Below the pieces are notes generated by a model. The model saw nothing but the letters and a program-made list of their open reading frames with translations, was not told the origin of the DNA and searched no databases. Both the position numbers and the translations under genes were made by a program. From an uncultured Pseudomonadota bacterium (GTDB taxonomy: Bacteria > Pseudomonadota > Gammaproteobacteria > Steroidobacterales > Steroidobacteraceae): DNA of 32,875 nucleotides. Of this stretch, positions 15,662-24,838 are shown piece by piece. Position 1 is the stretch's first letter. The number at the start of each line of letters is the position of its first letter. The stretch covers positions 1 through 32,875 of the forward strand of contig CADEED010000012.1 of NCBI GenBank assembly GCA_902826225.1. Reading direction: 5' to 3'.

Positions 15662-16878
15662 TGACCACTCCGCCAGCGGCTGTTTCGACGATGAGAGGCT
15701 GGCCGCGCAAGGACGGCCGCAAGGGCATCCGCAACGTCGTCGCGGTGGCTTACCTCGTCGAGTGCGCACATCACGTCTCGCGTCTCATCGTGCAGAAATC
15801 GGGCGCCGACGACGTCCATCTCATCGGCTTCCCGGGCTGCTACCCGAACAAGTACGCGCTCGAGATGATGAAACGACTGTGCACGCACCCGAACGTCGGC
15901 GCGGTGCTGCTCGTGTCGCTGGGCTGCGAGAGCTTCAACCGTGAAGAGCTGCGCCGGTACGTGCACGCCAGCGGACGACCCGTCGATCTGCTCGTCATCC
16001 AGCAATCCGGCGGCACCACCAGGACACTCAACGCCGGGCTCGACATCGTGAAGAAGATGCGCGCGCAGCTCGCTCTGCAGGCCACTGTCCCGATGGCATT
16101 GAACGAACTGGTGATCGGAACCGTCTGCGGTGGCTCCGACGGCACCAGCGGCATCACCGCGAACCCGGCGGTCGGCCGCTGCTTCGACTGGCTCATCGAA
16201 AACGATGCGGCGTGCATATTCGAAGAGACCGGTGAACTCATCGGTTGCGAGCGGATCATGGCGTCCCGCGCGGTGACGCCCGAACTGGGTCGCGAGATCG
16301 AAGCCTGCGTCGAGAAGGCGGCGAACTACTATCGCATCATGGGTTACGGCAGCTTCGCGCCCGGCAACGCCGAGGGCGGCCTGACCACGCTCGAAGAGAA
16401 ATCCATGGGCGCGTACTCGAAGTCGGGCTCCTCGCCGATTTCCGGGCTCATCAAGCCCGGCGACATCCCGCCACGTGGCGGCCTCTATCTGCTCGACGTC
16501 GTACCCGACGGCGAGCCGCGCTTCGGCTTCCCGAACATCTCGGACAACGCCGAGATCGTCGAACTCATCGCCTGCGGCTCGCACCTCGTCTTGTTCACCA
16601 CCGGCCGCGGCTCGGTCGTGGGCTCCGCTATCTCGCCGGTGATCAAGGTGTGCGCGAACCCGGACACGTACGAGCGCATGTCCGAGGACATGGATGTGAA
16701 CGCGGGCCGGATCCTGCATGGAGCCGAACTCGACGACGTCGGTCGCGAGATCTACGAGCTCGTGCAGAAACTCGCCGCCGGCGAGCCGAGCAAGTCCGAG
16801 ACACTCGGCCACCAGGAATTCATCCTGACCTACAAGCAGTTCGAACCGATCGGTCCGGCGTGCCTTCCCGCCGCCTGA
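15661..16878 (+). CDS. UxaA-family dehydratase, large subunit
   Basis: 405-residue catalytic subunit of the altronate/galactarate dehydratase family, which removes water from sugar acids (aldonates) to give 2-keto-3-deoxy acids. Family landmarks: GWPRKDGRKGIRN near the start; IGFPGCYPN and LGCESFN, with conserved Cys that in this family lie near the metal site; GGSDGTSGITANPA; ETGELIGCE; GNAEGGLTTLEEKSMGAYSK; and RGSVVGSAISPVIKVCAN. Full length for a split large subunit. The substrate is not known; the hydrolase and FMN dehydrogenase that follow suggest a six-carbon deoxy-sugar acid or similar (inference). Confidence 0.9.
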   Translation: MTTPPAAVSTMRGWPRKDGRKGIRNVVAVAYLVECAHHVSRLIVQKSGADDVHLIGFPGCYPNKYALEMMKRLCTHPNVGAVLLVSLGCESFNREELRRYVHASGRPVDLLVIQQSGGTTRTLNAGLDIVKKMRAQLALQATVPMALNELVIGTVCGGSDGTSGITANPAVGRCFDWLIENDAACIFEETGELIGCERIMASRAVTPELGREIEACVEKAANYYRIMGYGSFAPGNAEGGLTTLEEKSMGAYSKSGSSPISGLIKPGDIPPRGGLYLLDVVPDGEPRFGFPNISDNAEIVELIACGSHLVLFTTGRGSVVGSAISPVIKVCANPDTYERMSEDMDVNAGRILHGAELDDVGREIYELVQKLAAGEPSKSETLGHQEFILTYKQFEPIGPACLPAA

Positions 16879-16897
16879 CGAAGCCTGGAGTGACCAC

Positions 16898-17743
16898 GTG
16901 AAACTCGTTCGATTCGGCGCCGCGGGCGCGGAGCGCCCTGGTGTCGTCGTTGCCGACGGCTCGATCGCCGACCTCTCGGGAGTCATTCCGGACGTGGCCG
17001 GCGCGGCACTATCGCCCGAGTCGCTGCAGCAGCTGGCGGCGCTCGATGCGGCCAAACTACCGCGCGCTCCGCGGGGCGCGCGTCTCGGCCCCTGCGTCGG
17101 CGGCGTCGGCAAGTTCATCGCGATCGGGCTCAACTACGCGGACCATGCCGCCGAAACCGGCGCGAAGATCCCGAGCGAACCCATCGTCTTCATGAAGGCG
17201 ACGAGTTGCATCGTGGGGCCCAATGACACGGTCCTGAAGCCGCGCGGCTCCTTCAAGATGGATTGGGAAGTCGAGCTCGGCGTGGTCATCGGCAGCCACA
17301 CCAGCTATATCTCCGAGGCCGATGCGCCAAGGCACATCGCGGGCTATTGCACGATCAACGACATCTCCGAGCGCCACTTCCAGACAGAGCGCGGCGGCCA
17401 GTGGGACAAGGGCAAGGGCTGTGACACCTTCGGGCCGCTGGGTCCGTGGCTCGTCACGCCGGACGAGGTCGGCGATCCCGGCAACCTATCGATGTGGCTC
17501 GAGGTGAACGGCGTGCGCCGCCAGACCGGCTCGACAAAGACGATGATCTTCAAGCCCGCGTTCATCGTGAGTTACCTCAGCCAGTTCATGAGCCTGCAGC
17601 CGGGCGACGTGATCACCACGGGCACGCCCCCGGGCGTCGGTATGGGCATCAAGCCGGAGCCGATCTTCCTGAACGTCGGAGACGTCATGGAGCTCGGCAT
17701 CGAGAAACTGGGACAGCAGCGGCAAGTCGTCGCCGCCGCCTAA
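16898..17743 (+). CDS. Fumarylacetoacetate hydrolase-family protein
   Basis: 281 residues. N-terminal cap (MKLVRFGAAGAERPGVVV...), then the FAH catalytic domain: KFIAIGLNYADHAAETG, EPIVFMKATSCIVGP, the metal-binding acidic set in DWEVELGVVIG (with Glu/Asp ligands), NDISERHFQTERGGQWDKGKG, and the end motif GDVITTGTPPGVGMG. Closest in layout to hydrolases/aldolase-type enzymes of sugar-acid breakdown, such as the 2,4-diketo-3-deoxy-L-fuconate/rhamnonate hydrolase that yields pyruvate and L-lactate, or acylpyruvases. It lies 19 bases after the dehydratase large subunit. GGAG before the ATG at 16898 gives a ribosome site. Confidence 0.9.
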   Translation: MKLVRFGAAGAERPGVVVADGSIADLSGVIPDVAGAALSPESLQQLAALDAAKLPRAPRGARLGPCVGGVGKFIAIGLNYADHAAETGAKIPSEPIVFMKATSCIVGPNDTVLKPRGSFKMDWEVELGVVIGSHTSYISEADAPRHIAGYCTINDISERHFQTERGGQWDKGKGCDTFGPLGPWLVTPDEVGDPGNLSMWLEVNGVRRQTGSTKTMIFKPAFIVSYLSQFMSLQPGDVITTGTPPGVGMGIKPEPIFLNVGDVMELGIEKLGQQRQVVAAA

Positions 17744-17744
17744 T

Positions 17745-17757
17745 GGGGTCAGACCCC
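17745..17757. repeat. GGGGTCAGACCCC palindromic motif
   Basis: A perfect 13-base dyad starting two bases after the FAH stop codon, followed by GTTTCC. This block is of a kind I recall as often repeated between genes in beta- and gammaproteobacterial genomes, in REP-like elements; that is recollection, and the window has only this one copy. It could be a REP remnant or an attenuating hairpin inside the operon. Confidence 0.5.
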
Positions 17758-17771
17758 GTTTCCAGGAATCG

Positions 17772-18911
17772 GTGCCGGACGTCCTCAACAGCATCGAGGA
17801 TCTGCGAGAACTCGCGCGGCGGCGAATTCCGCGCGCCCTCTTCGACTACATCGATCGCGGCTCGTACGACGAGCGCACCTGGCATCGCAATCGCGACGAC
17901 CTGCGCGCGATCGAGCTGCGGCAGCGCGTCCTCGTCGACCTGACCGGCCTGTCGGCAGGCACGACGGTGCTCGGCGAGCGCTGGGATTCCCCGATCGCAT
18001 TCGCACCCACGGGCCTGACCGGCCTCTTCCATCGCGACGGCGAGATCGAAGCCGCCAGGGCCATGCTCGAACGCCGCGCCCCGTTCTGCCTGAGCACGAT
18101 GTCGATCTGTTCGCTGGAGGAAGTTCACGCGGCCGTGCGCCGCCCCCTCTGGTTCCAGATCTATCTCATGCGCGACCGTGCGTTCAACGAGGCGTTGATC
18201 GCGCGCGCCCTCGCGGCGGACTGTCCGGCGCTCGTCGTCACCGTGGACCTGCCGCTGCAGGGCCTGCGCCGGCGCGATCCGAAGAACGGCCTGTCGGTGC
18301 CGCCGCGATTCACGCCGGCCAACGCGTGGGAGGTGCTGATGAGGCCGCGCTGGTTGATGGGCGTGATGCTCGGAAAGCGCCGCACCTTCGGCAACCTCGC
18401 CGCGTTCTTTCCGCAGGATGGCGTCACCGCGCTGTCGGAATGGGTCGGCGGACAATTCGATCCGTCCATCACGTGGCGCGACATCGAATGGGTGCGCGCG
18501 CGCTGGCCGCACAAGCTCGTGGTGAAGGGTCTGCTGGAGCCGGACGACGCCCGAAACGCGGTGGCGGCGGGCGCCGATGCCGTCATCGTTTCGAACCACG
18601 GCGGCCGTCAGCTCGACGGCGCGACGTCGACGATCGCGGCGCTGCCGCGCGTCGCGGCGGCCGTGGGCGACCGGTGCGACGTGCTGTTCGATGGCGGGAT
18701 CACGTGCGGCCAGGACGTGTTCAAGGCGCTCGCGCTGGGCGCCCGCGGTTGCTTCGCGGGGAAGGCGTTTCTCTACGGGCTGGCGGCACTCGGGGGACGC
18801 GGCGTCGCGCTGGCCCACGCCATCCTGACCCAGGAGCTCGAGATCACCATGGCGCTGACGGGCGCGCGCCGGGTCGCGGAAATAGGTTCGCACCGTCTGG
18901 TGCGCCGCTGA
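17772..18911 (+). CDS. FMN-dependent alpha-hydroxy-acid dehydrogenase (LldD/glycolate oxidase family)
   Basis: 379-residue TIM barrel that oxidises an L-2-hydroxy acid such as lactate to the 2-oxo acid. Visible: N-terminal RIPRALFDYIDRGSYDERT, the substrate/FMN segment FAPTGLTGLFHRDGE, FQIYLMRDRAF, VVTVDLPLQGLRRRD, the active-site VSNHGGRQLDGA with catalytic His and Arg, and the phosphate-binding DGGITCGQDVFKALALGA. GTG start with AGGA about five bases upstream; no better start is in frame. The 28-base gap from the FAH gene carries the 17745 palindrome. If the hydrolase makes L-lactate and pyruvate, this enzyme would turn the lactate into a second pyruvate. Ends nine bases from the convergent mlaB. 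Confidence 0.92.
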   Translation: MPDVLNSIEDLRELARRRIPRALFDYIDRGSYDERTWHRNRDDLRAIELRQRVLVDLTGLSAGTTVLGERWDSPIAFAPTGLTGLFHRDGEIEAARAMLERRAPFCLSTMSICSLEEVHAAVRRPLWFQIYLMRDRAFNEALIARALAADCPALVVTVDLPLQGLRRRDPKNGLSVPPRFTPANAWEVLMRPRWLMGVMLGKRRTFGNLAAFFPQDGVTALSEWVGGQFDPSITWRDIEWVRARWPHKLVVKGLLEPDDARNAVAAGADAVIVSNHGGRQLDGATSTIAALPRVAAAVGDRCDVLFDGGITCGQDVFKALALGARGCFAGKAFLYGLAALGGRGVALAHAILTQELEITMALTGARRVAEIGSHRLVRR

Positions 18912-18920
18912 AAGACCGCG

Positions 18921-19244
18921 TCAGCCTGCAGCGGTCAGGAACTCGTCGACCTCACTGATCCGCGCGATGGCGACCAGCGATTCCGGCAGCTTCTCCAGCG
19001 TGACCGGCCGCGATCTGCGGCGGCCCCAGGCGAGCCAGTCGAGCAGCACGGCGAGCCCGGCGCTGTCGGCACGGGTCACCGCGCTGCAATCGATGACGAT
19101 GCGGTCAGCGCTCGAACCCTCGAGCACGAGCACGCCGAGCTGGCGCGCATCGCGCGCCGTGGCGAAGGTCAGCTCACCCGTGACCGTGACGCGACCCGAG
19201 GAGGGCTCGCTGACTCCGACACGTGAAGTGACCTCCCCTGACAT
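18921..19244 (-). CDS. mlaB: STAS-domain protein MlaB
   Basis: 107-residue single STAS domain that binds MlaF and is needed for MlaFEDB assembly and ATPase control on the inner face of the membrane. Visible strand-helix pattern GRVTVTGELTFATARDARQL, then RIVIDCSAVTRADSAGLAVLLDWL, the conserved loop that carries the Thr/Ser regulatory position. Start at ATG 19244, 14 bases after mlaC; the frame is open further upstream but overlaps mlaC. Last gene of the mla operon. Confidence 0.9.
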   Translation of the reverse strand: MSGEVTSRVGVSEPSSGRVTVTGELTFATARDARQLGVLVLEGSSADRIVIDCSAVTRADSAGLAVLLDWLAWGRRRSRPVTLEKLPESLVAIARISEVDEFLTAAG

Positions 19245-19258
19245 CGTTTGGCCCGCGC

Positions 19259-19948
19259 TCAGGTCGTCTTGCCTTTGCCGGCCTTCGCGCTCGAAGCTTT
19301 CGCCTCCAGGCGCTGGATGACGGCATCGAGGCCCTTCTGCGAAACCTCGGCGCCGTAGTCCTCGCGGTAGCTCTTCACGTAGCTGATGCCCTCGATGACG
19401 ACGTCCCAGGCCTTCCACTGCCCGTTGACCTTGCGCAGTGTGTAGTTGACCGGGACCTTGGTACCGTTCGAGCGGGTGATCTCCGTGCGCACGGTGGCGC
19501 GGGTGTCCGCGTCCGTGACCTTCGTCGGCAGCACCCTCAGGCGATTGCCGGTGAAATCCACCATGGCGTCGCCATAGGTATAGAGCAGCGACTGGTAGAA
19601 CGCTTTGACGAAGCGGTCACGCTGTTCGGGCGTCGCCTTGCGCCAGTGCTGGCCGAGCACGAGCTGCGCCGCGTAGGGCGTATCGAAGTTCGGCAGCAGT
19701 GTCTGCTCGACGAGTTGGTAGAGGCCGGTCGGATCCTTCCGGAATTCCTCGCGGCGCTTGTCGATGCCCGACAACAGGATGTTCGCCGAGCTTTCGATGA
19801 GCTGCGACGGGCCGGTGGCGTCGACGGCGGCCGGCGCCGGCTTGCCATTGGTGGTGGGGGCGGCGGTCTGCGCCACGGCCAGGCCGCCGACTGCTAACAA
19901 CATCGAAATGAACCCTGCCTGAACGGTGCGCGAAATCTTCATGATCAT
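19259..19948 (-). CDS. mlaC: Periplasmic phospholipid carrier MlaC
   Basis: 229-residue periplasmic shuttle moving phospholipid between MlaA-porin and MlaFEDB. N-terminal signal peptide (MKISRTVQAGFISMLLAVGG, cut near AVAQ), then the Tol-tol-Ttg2 fold: LIESSANILLSGIDKRREEF, LVEQTLLPNFDTPYAAQLVLG, FVKAFYQSLLYTYGDAM, TRSNGTKVPVNYTLRK and GQWKAWDVVIEGISYVKSYR. The ATG overlaps the mlaD stop as ATGA; a second ATG two codons in is possible. The Lys/Gly tail (KAGKGKTT) is longer than usual. Confidence 0.95.
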   Translation of the reverse strand: MIMKISRTVQAGFISMLLAVGGLAVAQTAAPTTNGKPAPAAVDATGPSQLIESSANILLSGIDKRREEFRKDPTGLYQLVEQTLLPNFDTPYAAQLVLGQHWRKATPEQRDRFVKAFYQSLLYTYGDAMVDFTGNRLRVLPTKVTDADTRATVRTEITRSNGTKVPVNYTLRKVNGQWKAWDVVIEGISYVKSYREDYGAEVSQKGLDAVIQRLEAKASSAKAGKGKTT

Positions 19949-20457
19949 TTTGGCTCCTGTGCCGGCGCGTCGGTCTTCTGCTCGTCCGGGCCCTTGCTCG
20001 CCATGTTGGCGAAGAACTTGTTCACCAGGCTCTCGAGCACGATGGCCGACTGCGTGAACTCGATTTGACCGCCCTCCTTGAGGAAGGTTTCAGCGCCACC
20101 GGGGCCGATGCCGACGTACTTGCCACCCAACAGGCCCGCCGTCTGGATGCTCGCATCGCGGTCCTCCGGAATCTCGGAGAACTGCTTCTCGATGCGCAAC
20201 GCGACTTCGGCCTTGAAGTCCTTGGGGTCGAATCTGATTGACTCCACGCGACCGACGCGGACGCCAGCCATCGTGACCGGCGAACCTTCCTTGAGATCGC
20301 CGATGTTGTCGAACTTGGCCGTGACGCGGTAGCCATCGGAGCCGCCCGATAGTTTGAGCGAAGTGCCCGGCAACTGCGTCGTCAGGAACGCGAGCGCCGC
20401 GAATCCGAGCAGCACGAAGAGGCCGGTGCCGATCTCGAGGGAGCGTGGGTTTTGCAT
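19945..20457 (-). CDS. mlaD: MCE-domain protein MlaD
   Basis: 170 residues: one N-terminal TM helix (about 10-28, IGTGLFVLLGFAALAFLTT) and a single MCE domain (YRVTAKFDNIGDLKEGSPVT, MAGVRVGRVESIRFD, ASIQTAGLLGGKYVGIGPGG). Six copies form the hexameric periplasmic pore of MlaFEDB that takes lipid from MlaC. The C-terminal hydrophobic patch (AIVLESLVNKFFANM) corresponds to the helices that line the pore. 13 bases after mlaE; overlaps mlaC by four. Confidence 0.96.
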   Translation of the reverse strand: MQNPRSLEIGTGLFVLLGFAALAFLTTQLPGTSLKLSGGSDGYRVTAKFDNIGDLKEGSPVTMAGVRVGRVESIRFDPKDFKAEVALRIEKQFSEIPEDRDASIQTAGLLGGKYVGIGPGGAETFLKEGGQIEFTQSAIVLESLVNKFFANMASKGPDEQKTDAPAQEPK

Positions 20458-20470
20458 GGGCGGGATCCGG

Positions 20471-21241
20471 TCAGGAAGTGGTTAGGAAGGCCGCGGTGAG
20501 CATGTAGTCAATGAGCAGGATGAGCACGGAACACGTGACGACCGTGCGCGTCGTCGCGAGGCCGACACCCTCCGCGGTGGGCGCCGCGTGATAGCCCTCG
20601 TATACCGCGATGAGGCTGCAGGCCGTGCCGAACGCGACGCTCTTGATGATGCCCTCGACGACGTCGTCGAGCCGGACGGCGCCCTGCGTCTGCGACCAGA
20701 ACGCGCCCGTGTCGACGCCCATGAGCGAGACGCCGATGAGCTGGGCGCCGAACAGGCCGACGCCGCAGAAGATGGCGTTCAGCAGTGGCATCGCAACGAA
20801 GCCGCCGAGGAAGCGCGGGACGACGACGTAACGCACCGGGTCCACCGCCATCATCTGCATCGCCGTCAACTGGTCCGTGGCCTTCATGAGGCCGATCTCC
20901 GAGGTGAGCGAGGTCCCCGCGCGGCCCGCGAACAGCAGCGCCGTCACGACCGGCCCCAGTTCCTTGAGCAGCCCCAGGGCGGCGGCAACGCCGAGCGCAT
21001 CCTCCGAGCCGAAACGCTGCAGGAGATCGAAGCCCTGCAGCCCCAGCACCATGCCGACGAACAGGCCGGACATCATGATGATGACGAGCGAACGCCCGCC
21101 CGCATTGTAGATCTGCGCGACGATGAGTCGCGGCTTTGCGAACGCCGGCACGATCTGCACGACGATGCGCCATAGAAACACTGCGACCGCGCCGATGCGG
21201 CGCAAGGTCGCGACCGGCGCCGATTCCGCGCCCGCGCTCAA
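20471..21241 (-). CDS. mlaE: ABC permease MlaE
   Basis: 256-residue permease of the MlaE/TRM type with about five or six membrane segments. Family landmarks: RSLVIIMMSGLFVGMVLGLQ, LGPVVTALLFAGRAGTSLTSEIG, the LMKATDQLTAMQMMAVDPVRYVVVPR stretch read here in two parts (LMKATDQLTAMQMM, AVDPVRYVVVPR), and the end segment VVTCSVLILLIDYMLTA. Two copies form the lipid-translocating core with MlaF. Start ATG 21241 overlaps the mlaF stop by four bases. Confidence 0.96.
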   Translation of the reverse strand: MSAGAESAPVATLRRIGAVAVFLWRIVVQIVPAFAKPRLIVAQIYNAGGRSLVIIMMSGLFVGMVLGLQGFDLLQRFGSEDALGVAAALGLLKELGPVVTALLFAGRAGTSLTSEIGLMKATDQLTAMQMMAVDPVRYVVVPRFLGGFVAMPLLNAIFCGVGLFGAQLIGVSLMGVDTGAFWSQTQGAVRLDDVVEGIIKSVAFGTACSLIAVYEGYHAAPTAEGVGLATTRTVVTCSVLILLIDYMLTAAFLTTS

Positions 21242-22068
21242 GGCGCCTCCTCGAGCAATTGCTTGGCGTAGTCCGGCGCCGGGTAGTGGAACGTCACCGG
21301 ACCATCCGCCAGACCGCCCATGAACTGTCTGACCTCGGGCAGGTCGCTGCGTCGCAGTTCGTCCGGCGTCCCCTTCGCGACCACCTTGCCCCCGGACAGC
21401 AGGAAACTGTCGTGGGCGATCTCGGAGAGCTCCTGCACGTCGTGCGACACGACGATCGAGGTGATGCCGAGCGCTTCGTTCATTTGCTTGATCAGCCGGC
21501 AGATCACGCCCATCGAGATGGGATCGAGACCGACGAAAGGCTCGTCGTAGATGAGGATGTCGGGGTCCATGACGATGGCACGCGCCAGCGCGACGCGACG
21601 CGCCATGCCGCCCGACAGCTCCACGGGCATGAGCCGCGCGGCGCCCCGCAGACCGACCGCGTGCAGCTTCGTGAGCACGAGCTGGCGTATGAGCGACTCG
21701 GGTAGTTTGGTGTGGGCGCGCAACGGGAACGCCACGTTCTCGTAGACGTCGAGATCGGTGAGCAACGCGCCGTTCTGGAACAGCATGCCCATGCGCCGGC
21801 GCAGCGCGAACAGCTCCTGGCTGCGCATCGTCGAGACTTCGTCGCCAAAGACCCGGACGCTGCCGCGCTCGGCGTGAGCCATGCCCGTAATGAGCCTCAG
21901 GAGGGTCGTTTTGCCCGTTCCCGAGGGTCCCATGAAGGCGGTGATGCGTCCGCGGCGCGCGATGATGTCGAGGCCGTCGAAGATCGTGCGTCCGCCAATG
22001 GCATAGCGCACGTCGCGGACCTCGATGACGGCTTCGTCGGGGGGAGTGTTCGTGGCCAAGTCGCTCAT
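21238..22068 (-). CDS. mlaF: ABC ATPase MlaF
   Basis: 276-residue ATPase driving phospholipid transport through MlaE/MlaD. Walker A GPSGTGKT at 47-54, Q-loop MLFQNGALL, signature VELSGGMARR (LSGGM instead of LSGGQ, as is usual for MlaF), Walker B ILIYDEPFVGLDP and switch VSHD. The C-terminus carries an MlaB-contact-type extension. The ATG at 22068 lacks a clear ribosome site; a TTG at 22092 would add eight residues. A -10-like TATCCT is at 22088-22083. First gene of mlaFEDCB, divergent from the suf operon by about 106 bases. Confidence 0.96.
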   Translation of the reverse strand: MSDLATNTPPDEAVIEVRDVRYAIGGRTIFDGLDIIARRGRITAFMGPSGTGKTTLLRLITGMAHAERGSVRVFGDEVSTMRSQELFALRRRMGMLFQNGALLTDLDVYENVAFPLRAHTKLPESLIRQLVLTKLHAVGLRGAARLMPVELSGGMARRVALARAIVMDPDILIYDEPFVGLDPISMGVICRLIKQMNEALGITSIVVSHDVQELSEIAHDSFLLSGGKVVAKGTPDELRRSDLPEVRQFMGGLADGPVTFHYPAPDYAKQLLEEAP

Positions 22069-22106
22069 TCGAAAGGGCGCGAAGGATAGCAAAAGGCCAC
22101 TGACGG

Positions 22107-22136
22107 CTTACAGTTGGATTGAATCGGTACTAAAAT
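22107..22136 (+). promoter_or_regulatory. Candidate promoter of the suf operon with downstream operator-like repeats
   Basis: CTTACA (22107-22112), an 18-base spacer and TAAAAT (22131-22136, 5/6 to TATAAT) form a plausible sigma-70 promoter. Directly downstream lie two similar blocks, CCCACTTTGA (22141-region) and CCCGACTTTGG (22155-region), that could be sites for the Rrf2 regulator encoded next. The leader would be about 30 bases. Confidence 0.45.
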
Positions 22137-22174
22137 GGTCCCACTTTGACAGACCCGACTTTGGGCGGTTCCCC

Positions 22175-22639
22175 ATGCTTCGCATCGGCAAATTGACGGA
22201 CTACGCGACCGTGATCCTGGCGACACTGGCCGGCGAGCGCGCGCGCCTGCTGAACGCCGGAACGCTCGCGGAACGCACCCACATCGCGGCGCCCACGGTC
22301 AGCAAACTCCTGAAGCAACTGCAGCGCGCAGGCCTGGTCGATTCCACGCGCGGCACGCACGGCGGATATCGCCTGGCGCGATCGCCCGAGCAGATCACGG
22401 CGGCCTCGATCTTGGACGCGCTCGAGGGGCCGATCGCGCTCACGGATTGTTCGGCGGGCGCCGGGGGATGCTGTCTCGCAGACAGTTGTCAGGTCAGCCG
22501 CACGTGGCAGCGATTGTCGGCCGCGATCCGCAAATCCCTCTCCGAGGTCTCGCTCGCGCAGCTCGCCGGACTCGATTCGCGCACCCCGGTGCTGCCTATC
22601 GAGCGGGAGCTCAAGCAGCTGACCCGCCGGCCGGCCTGA
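22175..22639 (+). CDS. Rrf2-family Fe-S regulator of the SUF operon
   Basis: 154-residue Rrf2/IscR-type repressor. Winged helix at about 1-75: [36 protein letters not shown] and [19 protein letters not shown] (the wing with conserved GGY-L). The cluster-binding segment has Cys92, Cys99, Cys100 and Cys105 ([15 protein letters not shown]), close to the Cys92/98/104 set of IscR. It most likely senses Fe-S status and controls sufBCDSUT, with which it is co-oriented and only four bases apart from sufB. This matches the SUF-specific regulator subfamily rather than IscR of isc operons. No strong ribosome site is seen before its ATG. Confidence 0.92.
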   Translation: MLRIGKLTDYATVILATLAGERARLLNAGTLAERTHIAAPTVSKLLKQLQRAGLVDSTRGTHGGYRLARSPEQITAASILDALEGPIALTDCSAGAGGCCLADSCQVSRTWQRLSAAIRKSLSEVSLAQLAGLDSRTPVLPIERELKQLTRRPA

Positions 22640-22643
22640 ACCC

Positions 22644-24082
<1,439 letters not shown>

Positions 24083-24086
<4 letters not shown>

Positions 24087-24838
24087 GTGCATTGCTCGAA
24101 ATCTCCAACCTGTCCGCCAAGGTCGGCGGGAAGAACGTGCTCAACGGGCTGTCGCTGACGATCGGCGCGGGCGAAGTGCACGCGATCATGGGTCCGAACG
24201 GTTCGGGCAAGAGCACGCTGTCGTACGTGCTCGCCGGCCGTCCCGGTTACGAGATCACCGGCGGCAGCGTCCGCTACCGCGGCGCGGACCTGCTCTCGCT
24301 GCCGACGGAGGAGCGTGCGCGCGCCGGCCTCTTCCTCGGCTTCCAGTACCCGGTCGAGATCCCCGGCGTGAACAACGTGTACCTGCTGAAGGCTGCACTC
24401 AATGCGAAGCGCAAGGCGTCGGGCCAGCAGGAAGTGGACGCCTACGAGTTCCTGCAGCTCGTGCGCGCGAAGATGAAGCTCATGCAGATCGACGAGAGCT
24501 TCCTCAAGCGCGGCGTCAACGAGGGCTTTTCGGGCGGCGAAAAGAAGCGCAACGAAATCCTGCAGATGCTCGTGCTCGAACCCGCGCTGGCGGTGCTCGA
24601 CGAAACGGATTCCGGGCTCGACATCGATGCGCTCAAGGTCGTGGCCAAGGGCGTGAACAGCCTGCGATCGTCCGAGCGTGGCGTGCTGCTCATCACCCAC
24701 TACCAGCGCCTGCTCGATCACGTCGTCCCGGATTTTGTCCACGTGCTCGCGCGCGGTCGCATCGCGAAGACCGGGGGCAAGGAACTCGCGCTCGAACTCG
24801 AGCGCCGCGGCTACGACTGGGTGCTCGAGGTAGCCTGA
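24083..24838 (+). CDS. sufC: ABC-type ATPase SufC
   Basis: 251-residue ATPase that drives conformational change in SufBC2D. Walker [10 protein letters not shown] at 37-45, Q-loop [11 protein letters not shown], signature [14 protein letters not shown] (typical SufC variant), Walker [15 protein letters not shown] and the His switch LITHYQRLL. Start ATG 24083 overlaps the sufB TGA by four bases; its stop directly abuts the sufD GTG. Confidence 0.98.

Noticed and set aside
15619..17133. Minus-strand frame over the UxaA and FAH genes
   Set aside because: Antisense artefact of high GC; no recognisable motif.
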